A DNA stretch of 64,000 bases, taken from assembly GCF_003971255.1 (NCBI RefSeq), contig NZ_CP034660.1, forward strand, positions 1,798,001 through 1,862,000. Reading direction: 5' to 3'. Shown one piece after another: positions 9,282 through 18,300 of this stretch. The stretch is from Colwellia sp. Arc7-635 (GTDB lineage Bacteria > Pseudomonadota > Gammaproteobacteria > Enterobacterales > Alteromonadaceae). The number at the start of each line of letters is the position of its first letter. Positions within the stretch are counted from its first letter, which is position 1. Below the pieces are notes generated by a model. That model did no database searches, was not told the DNA's origin, and was given only the letters and a program-made list of their open reading frames with translations. The translations under genes were made by a program, and so were the position numbers.

Positions 9282-10199
9282 ATGAATACAGAAGCACCAT
9301 ACGCTATTGGCACATTTGGCAAAAAATGGACCGATGGTGACAAGGAAACATGGTTTCATCAGCAACAAAAAAAACGTAGCTATTTTGAACAAGTTGTCGC
9401 CCAACTTGATAGCTTAAGTGCTGACTTTACTATTGAACAATATGGTAATTTACTTTATGACGCCGAGAATTATCCTTTATATGCTTTAAAAACTGCAACG
9501 TGGTTAGATGATAAACCCGTTATTTTAATTACTGGTGGCGTACATGGCTATGAAACTAGTGGTGTCCAGGGTGCTATTCGTTTTTTGAAAACTGCAGCGC
9601 AGCAATACCAAGATCAATTTAACTTTGTTGTATTACCATGTGTTAGTCCGTGGGGCTACGAAACGATTAATCGTTGGAATCCATTAACTATTGATCCTAA
9701 TCGCTCATTTCATGAAAACAGTTTAGCGCAAGAATCCACCGCAGTTATGCAATATGTCAGAGCACTTGGCATGGAATTTCTTGCTCATATTGATCTGCAT
9801 GAAACGACAGATACAGATAATAGCGAATTTAGGCCAGCATTAGCGGCAAGAGATGCTATAGAGCAGAAAAATTGGAATATACCTGATGGCTTTTATTTGG
9901 TTGGTGATACCACAAAGCCTCAAGCTATGTTCCAAAAAGCGATTATTGATTCAGTAGAAAAGGTTACACATATTGCGCCAGCAGATGATGATAATAAACT
10001 TATCGGTGTCTCTTTAGCGCAACATGGCGTAATTAACTATGCGGGTCGTGAATTAGGTTTATGTATGGGCTTAACTGATGCGCCATATGTCACGACCACT
10101 GAAGTATACCCAGATAGCCCTCGTGCGAATGATGAAAATTGTATTCTCGCTCAAGTAGCTGTGCTCACCGGTGCGTTGAATTACTTATTAACGCTATAA
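9282..10199 (+). CDS. M14-family zinc carboxypeptidase-like protein
   Basis: A 305-aa cytoplasmic-looking protein of the M14 / succinylglutamate desuccinylase-aspartoacylase fold. Zinc ligands are visible as GGVHGYETSG (H88, E91) and the DLHE segment (H173). N140-R141 in TIDPNRSF forms the substrate-carboxylate clamp. There is no signal peptide, so a role in intracellular peptide or N-acyl amino acid hydrolysis is more likely than secretion. The leader contains a 13-bp direct repeat (ACTGAGTAATTAA, two and a half copies, about 9221-9250). It stands alone before efpL. The substrate cannot be assigned. Confidence 0.85.
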   Translation: MNTEAPYAIGTFGKKWTDGDKETWFHQQQKKRSYFEQVVAQLDSLSADFTIEQYGNLLYDAENYPLYALKTATWLDDKPVILITGGVHGYETSGVQGAIRFLKTAAQQYQDQFNFVVLPCVSPWGYETINRWNPLTIDPNRSFHENSLAQESTAVMQYVRALGMEFLAHIDLHETTDTDNSEFRPALAARDAIEQKNWNIPDGFYLVGDTTKPQAMFQKAIIDSVEKVTHIAPADDDNKLIGVSLAQHGVINYAGRELGLCMGLTDAPYVTTTEVYPDSPRANDENCILAQVAVLTGALNYLLTL

Positions 10200-10377
10200 C
10201 GTTTTCAAGATCCGCTGTTAAGGTGTATTGCCACTAAAGTTAATTTATATAATACATCGACAATAACGTTGATTAAATAGGCATAGACGAGTATCTCTAG
10301 GCATTTGCCGATATTTTCTTGCATAATTAGTTATACATGTTATTTTTCCAGCATTAATTAATTTAGGATGTTTTTTC

Positions 10378-10950
10378 ATGCCAAAAGCTAGTGATATAAA
10401 AAAGAATGCCGCGATAGAATATAACGGTAAAGTGATGATTGTTAGAGATATTGAACGTTCAGTACCTCAAGGCCGTGCCGGTGGTAGCTTATACAGAATG
10501 CGCATGTACGATGTCGTTACAGGTGGCAAAGTTGATGAAACATTTAAAGCCGAAGACATGCTTAACTTTGCTGATTTAACTCGTCGCCCAGCGATGTTTT
10601 CTTATATTGATGGTGAAGAATATGTTTTCATGGATAACGAAGACTACACGCCATACAACTTAAATAAATCTTCAATTGAAGATGAAGCGTTATTCATTAC
10701 TGAAGATACCCAAGGGTTATTAGTTATTATTGTTGATGGTGTGCCGGTTGCTGTTGATTTACCGTCAAGTGTTGAGCTCGTGATCACAGAAACAGACCCA
10801 TCTATTAAAGGTGGCTCGGCTACAGCTCGTACTAAGCCAGCTATTTTATCAACAGGTTTAACAGTTCAAGTACCTGAACATGTTTCAACCGGTGATAAAA
10901 TTAAAATTAATACTGAAGATCGTAAATTTATGGGCCGTGCGGACAAATAA
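10378..10950 (+). CDS. efpL: Elongation factor P-like protein EfpL (YeiP)
   Basis: A 190-aa paralogue of EF-P with three beta-barrel domains; it acts at the ribosomal P/E site to relieve stalling at proline-containing and other difficult motifs. It aligns with Yei[51 protein letters not shown], and the C-terminal signature [26 protein letters not shown]. The tip of the domain I loop carries R33 within PQGRAG; E. coli EfpL has its unmodified arginine at the same number, whereas true EF-P has a modified Lys or Arg. It is followed by a strong terminator. Confidence 0.95.
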   Translation: MPKASDIKKNAAIEYNGKVMIVRDIERSVPQGRAGGSLYRMRMYDVVTGGKVDETFKAEDMLNFADLTRRPAMFSYIDGEEYVFMDNEDYTPYNLNKSSIEDEALFITEDTQGLLVIIVDGVPVAVDLPSSVELVITETDPSIKGGSATARTKPAILSTGLTVQVPEHVSTGDKIKINTEDRKFMGRADK

Positions 10951-10987
10951 TAGTCTAGTGACGAACCATGTTATAGATATCAGTAAA

Positions 10988-11016
10988 AGCCAACGATGAA
11001 AATCGTTGGCTTTTTT
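10988..11016 (+). terminator. Rho-independent terminator after efpL
   Basis: A 9-bp GC-containing stem (GCCAACGAT with ATCGTTGGC) and GAAA tetraloop are followed by six T, 40 bases after the efpL stop. Confidence 0.95.
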
Positions 11017-11056
11017 AATGTTAACCTACCGGTTAAGCAACGATGAAAAGTGAAAT

Positions 11057-11788
11057 TTATTTATAACAATGAAACCACTTTTTAAATAAAAATCCTTGCA
11101 CGTAATCAGCCTTAATTTTTTGAGCGAAAAGCATGTCGCTTTCAGTTTCTACTCCTTCTAGAATTATTTTCTTTCCTGCGCTATGAGCATAGCTAACTAA
11201 TGCTTCTACCAGTAGCATAAACTGCTTATTGTGTTTTTCTGCCACCACATGCTTATCTAGCTTAATATAATCAACCAGTTGAATCACTGAAGTTGATACC
11301 ATTGACAGTGGATTGCAAACATCATCAATTGCTGTGCTGATATCACTTTTGGCTAAAGTATCTATCATTGCTAAACTTTTAATCGCATCATTAATTTCTG
11401 AGTTTTCGATCAATTCAACCACTATATTGGCATTTTTGAAGTTTTTAAATAACTTTAAAAACGGGTTTTTGTCGTTGTCTTCACCGGTAGAAAAGTATGA
11501 GTCTTGATCTAAATTGACAAATATATCGCTTTGACTTGGCGCATGATCTAATTGTAATAATTTTTGTTGGTACTCAACTTGAAACAGCGTCAAAGGACTA
11601 TCATGCAATGCAGCATAAATAATGTCAGGAGGAATATTATTATTGTTTTTATCGTAAAAGCGGGCCAAACACTCATAGGCCATAATTTCTTTTGATGCTA
11701 GATGAACGATTGGTTGATATTCAACACCGTAACGCTGTGATTCGATGAGCTCTATTAAATTTAAAGGGGAAATTTGTCTATTATTCAT
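11057..11788 (-). CDS. Stand-alone EAL-domain protein (c-di-GMP phosphodiesterase or degenerate sensor)
   Basis: A 243-aa protein made only of an EAL domain, with no signal peptide, membrane segment or sensor. The EAL motif is ECL (E39-C40-L41). The metal and catalytic residues are otherwise in place: N92, E125, D155-D156, K176, E211 and Q231. However, loop 6, normally DDFGTG, is DDVCNP here. Loop 6 mediates metal binding and dimerisation, so activity may be low or lost and the protein could act as a c-di-GMP binder or by protein contacts. Convergent with efpL. Confidence 0.85.
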   Translation of the reverse strand: MNNRQISPLNLIELIESQRYGVEYQPIVHLASKEIMAYECLARFYDKNNNNIPPDIIYAALHDSPLTLFQVEYQQKLLQLDHAPSQSDIFVNLDQDSYFSTGEDNDKNPFLKLFKNFKNANIVVELIENSEINDAIKSLAMIDTLAKSDISTAIDDVCNPLSMVSTSVIQLVDYIKLDKHVVAEKHNKQFMLLVEALVSYAHSAGKKIILEGVETESDMLFAQKIKADYVQGFLFKKWFHCYK

Positions 11789-12200
11789 TTGTTATGGCAA
11801 AGAAATCATTCATTTGCGTATATCCTACTGCGATATGAGAAACGCATATTAAATGAGAATCATTTGTATGTAAATAATGGTATTCGATTGATCTCGTTGA
11901 ATTTGTCACTTTAAATAGTGCAAAAATGAGTGTTAGATGCTTTTGTGTACAATAGTTAAGTCATTAGCAATGGCTAGGATACTTATCGTTCATCTCAATT
12001 GACTTTAACCTGTATTGGATAAGCCTGTAGTGGATAAGTTTTATTTGTGATTAATTTATAATCGCAACGAGTAATAACCGCAATTCATGACGGTCTCATT
12101 CAGATGACTGATAAATCATATCGTTCTTCGTTAACCTTGACATGCAATATGCCACGATAAAGTAAAATAATTTTCAAATGCTTCACGATAGAGCCCAACG

Positions 12201-12365
12201 TAATACCAAATGCAATAAGTTATTGATCAATTTTAAGCGCGGATAAATGGTTCAAGAACAAGGCGCTTGATTGAGTAATAGCGGGCGTGTGTGATTGAAA
12301 AAAAAGCAGTTATTGACGATTTAAACTGCCTTAAAAAGATCGATTGCTTATTTCAATTGGTATAA
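12201..12365 (+). mobile_element. MITE-like palindromic element, family 1, copy A (165 bp)
   Basis: It begins TAATACCAAATGCAATAAG and ends TTTCAATTGGTATAA. It is the same element as 60715-60926, which lies in the opposite orientation; the two align along their whole length except that copy A lacks about 48 internal bases. The ends are imperfect inverted repeats (TACCAAATG-x-AATAA against TACCAATTGAAATAA), and the arms (GATCAATTTTAAGCG and CTTAAAAAGATCGATTG) are partly complementary. It carries no ORF, so it is non-autonomous. Confidence 0.8.
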
Positions 12366-12424
12366 GTGTCGGTAACGCTTATTGCTTATTTACTCGACTT
12401 TTAAAACCCGTCAGTGATCATCTA

Positions 12425-12472
12425 TATGTGCTGGTGAATACGTATGCATGAATACGTATTCACCAGCACATA
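12425..12472. promoter_or_regulatory. 21-bp perfect inverted repeat containing two LacI-type operators
   Basis: Arms 12425-12445 and 12452-12472 are exact complements with a 6-base centre. Inside lie two 14-bp palindromes with a central CG: TGAATACGTATGCA at 12435-12448 (one mismatch from perfect) and TGAATACGTATTCA at 12449-12462 (perfect). CG-centred palindromes of this size are typical of LacI-family sugar repressors. A variant, TGAATTCGTATGCA, lies upstream of the amylase operon at 32382-32395. The site is about 165 bases before the PEP-CTERM start. Confidence 0.7.
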
Positions 12473-12625
12473 CATCCCTATCTAGCGTTTAATAAATATA
12501 CAGCTATTGTCGTCACGCGTCGTTTAAGCGCTAAAGCTTGTGACAAATTTGCTGCAGAAAAATAAAAAAAGCTCATAAAAGTTAATAAAACTTATAAAAA
12601 TAAATAATATAACAAGGTGATTGTG

Positions 12626-13306
12626 ATGAAAATAAAAGAGTTTTTAAGTGTGGTATTCGTGCTGCTATTTAGTGTTAATGCCTACAGTGGCATCATTAAC
12701 AATATAGGCAATGGCGACTTTCAACGCTGTGATTTTCAAGATTGGCAAAAGGATACCGACAGTTTTGGTGATCCTGGTGCAACGGGAGATTTTAGTATCA
12801 ACAATAATGCCGGTAATTGTAGTGCGGTTATTAGTGTAGATATATCAGATGGTGCTACCGCGTTTAATGCCAATACGCTTTTCACAGTATTAGATTTAAC
12901 GGTTGCCAGTGGTGAGTTGCAGCTTAGTTTTGATTGGAACTTTTCTGGTTTTGATGACGGTAGTTTCTTAGCCGACAGCTTCTTTGTCAGCTTAAGTAAT
13001 GGCACAGGAAACTTATTTAACGCTAATGGTGAACTTGGCCATCTCATTGAAGCAAGCAGTATCTACGACTCAGGCTCTTTTTCCGTTTTACTCGATTCTA
13101 GTTTTTATAATCAAACGAATTGGACGCTAGACTTTACCGTGCAAGCTGGCTTTAACGCGACTTCTGTGTCTTCAAAGCTCGGTATTGATAATGTGTCATT
13201 AGCTTCTGTTGCGACTTCGGTGCCAGAGCCTAGTACGCTCATCATGTTATTTATTGCTATGGTGCTTTTTATTAATCAGCAGCGCCACAATGTTAACCGA
13301 GGATAA
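12626..13306 (+). CDS. PEP-CTERM sorting-signal protein, first gene of the pullulanase operon
   Basis: About 226 aa. It has an N-terminal signal peptide (FLSVVFVLLFSVNAYS) and a secreted body rich in Ser, Asn, Asp and Gly with beta-strand pattern (LQLSFDWNFSGFDDGSF). The C-terminal exosortase signal is VPEPST, then a membrane helix (LIMLFIAMVLFI), then a short basic tail (QQRHNVNRG). PEP-CTERM proteins are cut and handled by exosortase and are usually linked to exopolysaccharide. An in-frame GTG lies three codons upstream, but AAGG eight bases before the ATG at 12626 favours the ATG. The body resembles carbohydrate-binding-like lectin folds only loosely. It ends five bases before the pullulanase start, so the two are co-translated. 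Confidence 0.85.
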   Translation: MKIKEFLSVVFVLLFSVNAYSGIINNIGNGDFQRCDFQDWQKDTDSFGDPGATGDFSINNNAGNCSAVISVDISDGATAFNANTLFTVLDLTVASGELQLSFDWNFSGFDDGSFLADSFFVSLSNGTGNLFNANGELGHLIEASSIYDSGSFSVLLDSSFYNQTNWTLDFTVQAGFNATSVSSKLGIDNVSLASVATSVPEPSTLIMLFIAMVLFINQQRHNVNRG

Positions 13307-13311
13307 GAGTG

Positions 13312-16300
13312 ATGAGTTTGTCTAAAAAACCTATATTGCTACCAACCCTATTATTCACGCTATTATTGATGTTACTGACAGCACCTTTTAGTTATGCTGC
13401 ATGGGAGAATACTATTGAAACTGAGTTTAGTTATTCTCCTCGCCCCATTTATGACCGTATTAATAACCAATATTTGTCTGTTGTTAGTCTTACCAATCAA
13501 AGTAGCACAACAATAACGGGCCCATTCCGAGTTTTCATTCCAACCAGAAGCCACCAAGTACGCAATATGGATGGTAATGATAATGGTGTTCCTTATGTCA
13601 ATTTGTCGATTGACGAATTAGGTGCAGGTGCCAGCCATAAATTTACTTTACAGCTTGAACTCAAACGTGCACTTATTGCTTTTGAATTAATCAATAAAGT
13701 AGAAGTGATAGCCCCTAGTACAGGGCTTGAATTAAACGACGATCAAATTGCCATTTTTTATCAACGCGCAGATGGCAACTACGATGGTTGGGGATTACAC
13801 CTATGGAATGGTGAAGGCTGTGGCAATTATGCCAGTCCGACCACTGACAGTGCTCATTTTAATCAGTGGCCATCTCCATACCCGGTTGACGGTGTACACC
13901 CAGAATATGGCGGCTATTATATTCTTAGCGTAGAGCCTGGTGCCGATTGCTATAACTTCATCATTCATAAAGGCAATGACAAAGCGCTGGGTGCTAATAA
14001 TAGTCGTTTCGAGCCGGCAAAAGCTACACAAGGCCAGCAAGCATTTACCTTTAATGGCTACCCTGATATCTGGTATACACCAGTAACCACTCGACCTATT
14101 TTTCTTGATGGCGCGCGCGTTCATTGGTTAGACACCAGTACGCTATTATGGTCAACCGATGTCAACAATGCCGATAGTTATCGTTTATATTATTCAGCAG
14201 ATGCCGGTATTGAAGTTATCAGTCAAGCGCTACTGAATGGCTTACCTTATAAAACATTGACCAACAAAGATGCTAACGCTAGTTACTATCAACAAAACCC
14301 TCACTTGAACGGCTTTAAAGGTTTTACGTTAGATATTGATGATGCCAAAGCAAAACAGTTGGTTAAAAATCAATTACTGGTCGTCGCTTTAGATCAACAA
14401 GGTAATTTACTCGATGCAACACGTGTGCAATCGCCGCGTTTACTAGATTATTTGTATACCCGTAACAGCTTAGACGCTGATGAGGCGAGCTTAGGCCTTA
14501 ACTATCAAAACGGCCAAGTCACAGCATCAGTTTGGGCTCCGACGGCAAGCCAAGTGGCGATAAAAATTTATAATGCCGCGAAGCAGGAAGTAACGAGTCA
14601 GCCAATGACTGTCGATGAAGCGACAGGGATTTGGTCTTATAGCATGGAGAAATCGGCTGTTGATCGCCTTTATTACCGCTATCAATTAACTGTATTTCAT
14701 CCACTGACCAGTAAAATGGAAGATTTAACCGTTACAGATCCCTATTCTGTCGGTTTATCTACCAATGGCCGATATAGTCAATTTGTTGATTTAAGTGATG
14801 ATGAATTAAAGCCACAAGGTTGGGATAATCATGTGGTACCGACAATAGCGAACTTTGAAGATAGTATTATTTATGAAGGTCATATTCGTGACTTTAGTGC
14901 CCTAGACCAAAGCACAAGTACAGAGAACCGCGGAAAATACCTTGCTTTTACCGAAGCAAATTCTTTACCTATGCAACATTTACAACAGCTACAGGAAGCA
15001 GGGCTAACGCATTTTCATGTTTTACCTGCCAACGATATTGCTTCAATAGAAGAAGACCCAAGCAAACGTGTTGATGTTACTGATACGGTCGCAGATTTAT
15101 GTCAACTTAACGCCAATGCCCCGGTATGTGGTGTTGAAAATGGCAATACTGTATTACTTGATGTTTTAAAAGGTTATGACCCAAGTACAACTGAAGCACA
15201 AGCATTGGTTGAAGCAATGCGCCGTTTTGATGGTTTTAACTGGGGTTACGACCCACAACATTTTGCTGCGCCTGAAGGTAGTTATGCTTCAAACGCTGAT
15301 GGTGTTAGTCGCATTATTGAAATGCGTGCAATGAACCAAGCACTGCATGAAACAGGACTACGCGTAGTGCTTGATGTTGTTTACAATCATGCAGCTTCAT
15401 CTGGCCTTTATGATAATTCTGTTTTAGATAAAGTTGTACCGGGTTATTACCACAGATTAAATGAATATAGCGGTGCGATTGAAACATCAACGTGTTGTGA
15501 GAATACCGCAACCGAGCATCGGATGATGGCTAAATTAATGAATGATTCCTTAGTCAGCTTTGCCAAAAACTTTGGTTTTGACGGCTTTAGATTTGATTTA
15601 ATGGGACATATTCCTAAGCAAGCTATTCTTGATGCAAGAGATGCCGTATTAGCCGTAGATGCCGATAGTTATTTTTATGGTGAAGGTTGGAATTTCGGTG
15701 AAGTTGCCAATAACCGCCGCTTTGAACAAGCTTCACAGCTTAATATGGCTGGCAGCGAAATAGGTACATACTCTGACCGACAACGTGACGCTGTTCGCAG
15801 TGCTGCTTTGTTTAATGACGGTGGCAGTTTAGGTGAGCAAGATGTTATCCGTATTGGTTTAGTCGGTAATATTGATAGTTATCAGTTTGTTGCTGCTAGT
15901 GGCAATTATTTATCTACCTATGATTATCAATGGAACGGTCAACCTGCAGGTTACAGCAGTGATCCTGCGGATACCGTCAATTATGTATCTAAGCATGACA
16001 ATGAAACCTTATGGGATCAGCTGCAATACAATCTACCGGCCCAAATGAGCCTTAGCGATAAAGTGCGTGTGCAAAATATTGCGCTTTCTTTACCGCTATT
16101 AAGCCAAGGTATTCCATTTTTACAAATGGGCTCAGATTTAATTCGCTCAAAATCAATGGATAGAAATACCTATGATGCTGGTGATTGGTTTAACCGTATT
16201 GATTTCACTCAAGCACAAAGCAATTGGAATATTGGCTTACCGTTAGCCCAAGACAACCAAAGTAAATGGTCAACCATTAGTGGTATCAGTGCCAACACGA

Positions 16301-17409
16301 ACAATGCTTTTGGCGCGCAAGAAATCAACTTAACCAGTGCTTTATTTAAAGAGTTTATCAATATTAGAGCAACCAGTAAGTTATTTAGATTAACCACCGC
16401 AGAGCAAGTATCTAATCGTATTAAGTTTCACAATGTTGGTACAGAGCAGCGCCAAGGTTTAGTCGTGATGAGTTTGGATGATGGATTAGGGCTAACTGAT
16501 CTGGACCCTGCAAACGATGCCATTGTGGTGTTATTTAATGGTACTAGCAGCGAGCAGTCATTTAGCGTTACTAATGCGACTAACTTTGAACTACATCAAA
16601 ATCAGATAAACTCGGCTGATACTCGAGTGCAAAGCGCTAGTTTTAGTGATGGTAACTTTGTTGTACCCGCATTAACGACTGCCGTATTTGTGAAACCACA
16701 GAGTGAAGTGCAAGGTTTTGGTTTATCGGCATTGCCGCCTTATGACACCAACACCATTTATTTACGTGGCGCCATGAATAACTGGGATACTTCTTTACCT
16801 TTCACTTATATCGGTAATGATAAATACCGCTTGGCTGCTGACTTAACTCAAGGTGAATACCAGTTCAAAGTTGCTGACGGTAGTTTTTCAACGGCAAATA
16901 TCGGTGGCGGTTTTAATATGCCTATCGCTCAAGCAGCTAGTTTAACTAACGGAGGTGATAATTTAACCCTAAACCTTATTGCTGATGGTCAGTATCTTTT
17001 TGAATTAGACGCCAGCGACAGACAAAGCCCAAGTTTATTGATAACACCGGATGATCCGCTAGCAATACCCGCACCTTTCGGTGACGCGGTTATTTACTTA
17101 CGAGGTTTAATGAATGAATGGGACACTACTCGCCCGTTAACCTATCAAGGTAAGGGTATTTATAGTGGCAGTTATCAAATTAGCGGTGGTCAGCATTCGT
17201 TAAAAATTGCTGATGTTGATTGGGGCGGAACCGGTGGTGCTAATTTAGGCGGAGCACACAATATCGCGCTAGGTGTTGGCGTTGAGCTAACCCCAAGCGC
17301 TAATGACAATCTCTCATTAACGCTTATTAACACCAAGACATTGGCTTTTGTACTAGATGCCAATGACATCAATAAACCACGGTTAACGATAAGTGAAATA
17401 ATAGAATAA
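13312..17409 (+). CDS. Large secreted pullulanase-type debranching enzyme (GH13)
   Basis: About 1365 aa. It hydrolyses alpha-1,6 branches in starch, glycogen or pullulan outside the cytoplasm. A signal peptide covers about 1-30 (LLFTLLLMLLTAPFSYA). A pullulanase-associated module follows near 145-215 (FYQRADGNYDGWGLHLWNG), then a CBM48-like domain near 390-480. The GH13 barrel has its four regions: VVLDVVYNHAAS, GFRFDLMGH (nucleophile D762), YFYGEGWNFG (acid E791) and SKHDNET (H895-D896). The C terminus carries two related about 100-residue modules, starting IYLRGAMNNWD near 1148 and IYLRGLMNEWD near 1259, probably starch-binding. GTG-ATG occurs at 13309; AGGA eight bases before the ATG favours 13312. 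No C-terminal sorting signal is present. Confidence 0.93.
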   Translation: MSLSKKPILLPTLLFTLLLMLLTAPFSYAAWENTIETEFSYSPRPIYDRINNQYLSVVSLTNQSSTTITGPFRVFIPTRSHQVRNMDGNDNGVPYVNLSIDELGAGASHKFTLQLELKRALIAFELINKVEVIAPSTGLELNDDQIAIFYQRADGNYDGWGLHLWNGEGCGNYASPTTDSAHFNQWPSPYPVDGVHPEYGGYYILSVEPGADCYNFIIHKGNDKALGANNSRFEPAKATQGQQAFTFNGYPDIWYTPVTTRPIFLDGARVHWLDTSTLLWSTDVNNADSYRLYYSADAGIEVISQALLNGLPYKTLTNKDANASYYQQNPHLNGFKGFTLDIDDAKAKQLVKNQLLVVALDQQGNLLDATRVQSPRLLDYLYTRNSLDADEASLGLNYQNGQVTASVWAPTASQVAIKIYNAAKQEVTSQPMTVDEATGIWSYSMEKSAVDRLYYRYQLTVFHPLTSKMEDLTVTDPYSVGLSTNGRYSQFVDLSDDELKPQGWDNHVVPTIANFEDSIIYEGHIRDFSALDQSTSTENRGKYLAFTEANSLPMQHLQQLQEAGLTHFHVLPANDIASIEEDPSKRVDVTDTVADLCQLNANAPVCGVENGNTVLLDVLKGYDPSTTEAQALVEAMRRFDGFNWGYDPQHFAAPEGSYASNADGVSRIIEMRAMNQALHETGLRVVLDVVYNHAASSGLYDNSVLDKVVPGYYHRLNEYSGAIETSTCCENTATEHRMMAKLMNDSLVSFAKNFGFDGFRFDLMGHIPKQAILDARDAVLAVDADSYFYGEGWNFGEVANNRRFEQASQLNMAGSEIGTYSDRQRDAVRSAALFNDGGSLGEQDVIRIGLVGNIDSYQFVAASGNYLSTYDYQWNGQPAGYSSDPADTVNYVSKHDNETLWDQLQYNLPAQMSLSDKVRVQNIALSLPLLSQGIPFLQMGSDLIRSKSMDRNTYDAGDWFNRIDFTQAQSNWNIGLPLAQDNQSKWSTISGISANTNNAFGAQEINLTSALFKEFINIRATSKLFRLTTAEQVSNRIKFHNVGTEQRQGLVVMSLDDGLGLTDLDPANDAIVVLFNGTSSEQSFSVTNATNFELHQNQINSADTRVQSASFSDGNFVVPALTTAVFVKPQSEVQGFGLSALPPYDTNTIYLRGAMNNWDTSLPFTYIGNDKYRLAADLTQGEYQFKVADGSFSTANIGGGFNMPIAQAASLTNGGDNLTLNLIADGQYLFELDASDRQSPSLLITPDDPLAIPAPFGDAVIYLRGLMNEWDTTRPLTYQGKGIYSGSYQISGGQHSLKIADVDWGGTGGANLGGAHNIALGVGVELTPSANDNLSLTLINTKTLAFVLDANDINKPRLTISEIIE

Positions 17410-17473
17410 CGCTATACAACTCCTTACCGGATTCTAGAATCCTGAGAAATAAAAGTATTGATAATGAATAATT

Positions 17474-17510
17474 ACGCTAAGCATTGGTTTACGCAATGCT
17501 TAGCGTTTTA
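17474..17510 (+). terminator. Rho-independent terminator after pullulanase
   Basis: A perfect 13-bp stem (ACGCTAAGCATTG with CAATGCTTAGCGT) and 7-base loop are followed by TTTTAA, 65 bases after the stop. It closes the PEP-CTERM-pullulanase operon. Confidence 0.88.
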
Positions 17511-17714
17511 ATCCAATACTTTAGTCGATTATTTATGTTGATTTTTGACAAATAGAACATGTCGAATGACTAATAATTACTTGTAAGACATTAAAAAGAT
17601 TAATGAAATTGTTCTCAAATTCCTTTAAGCTATAACTCATTTTTATTAAATCGACAGCCTAGCCAATACAGGGTTATACCTTTTGGTATTGTCAGCAGTC
17701 TACGGAAGATAAAT

Positions 17715-18140
17715 ATGCGTTCATGGAAGCTTTGCTTAAACATTTTGTTATTAAACATCGTTTTATCTAGTCTGGTTTGTTTGCCTGCAAGTGCTTACGC
17801 TAATGATCAAATTAGTGGTATTTGGAAACATACCGAAAAACCAGCATGGCTTGAAATTATATTTGAATCAGGCGTGGGTGCAGTTTCCATTCAACGTCAT
17901 GACAATAATGTAAAAGCCGCAGGACTTAATATTATTAAGCATCTGGTTAAAGATATAAAGCCTGAGACAAATCAGCCACCTCAATGGCATGGACAGATGT
18001 ATTCTGCCGCGGAAGATGGATATGTTAGTGTTCGGTTAATTCTAATTAACTCAACAACTATCACAGTATTTGAAAGTAGCGATGTAAAAGAATTAAACGA
18101 GATACTGAGAATAACAAAAGTACCACCAACAAACTCTTAA
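17715..18140 (+). CDS. Small secreted protein, DUF2147-like
   Basis: A 141-aa protein with a signal peptide (cleavage after ASAYA, about residue 29). The mature part starts ISGIWKHTEKPAWLEI and has an alternating strand pattern with WHGQMYSAAEDGYVSVRL, resembling the small lipocalin-like DUF2147 proteins. The family assignment is from pattern memory and is weak. GGAAG lies six bases before the ATG. Single gene after the pullulanase terminator, with no informative neighbours. Function unknown. Confidence 0.7.
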   Translation: MRSWKLCLNILLLNIVLSSLVCLPASAYANDQISGIWKHTEKPAWLEIIFESGVGAVSIQRHDNNVKAAGLNIIKHLVKDIKPETNQPPQWHGQMYSAAEDGYVSVRLILINSTTITVFESSDVKELNEILRITKVPPTNS

Positions 18141-18300
18141 CATCAATCTTAAGTGGCATATAAGGTTATTCACTGCTATCGAAGAGAATCGATATTTATC
18201 ATCAATGTTAGTAAGTTATGATTTTTATTACTTTGACAGTCTCTACATAATCTATTAATAACCCTGATTGTATTCAGCAAAGCTACTTATAATTGCTCAG

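Larger units (their letters stand above)
11789..12625. other. Long regulatory/insertion region before the PEP-CTERM-pullulanase operon
   Basis: About 840 bases without a gene. It contains a MITE-like element (12201-12365) and, downstream of it, a 21-bp inverted repeat with LacI-type operators (12425-12472). The 160 bases next to the PEP-CTERM gene are A/T-rich and presumably hold the promoter and leader. Nothing recognisable was found in 11789-12200. Confidence 0.6.

Noticed and set aside
13748-14124. Other-strand and other-frame ORFs within the pullulanase gene
   Set aside because: Shadows of a gene with complete catalytic motifs; no binding sites or recognisable families.
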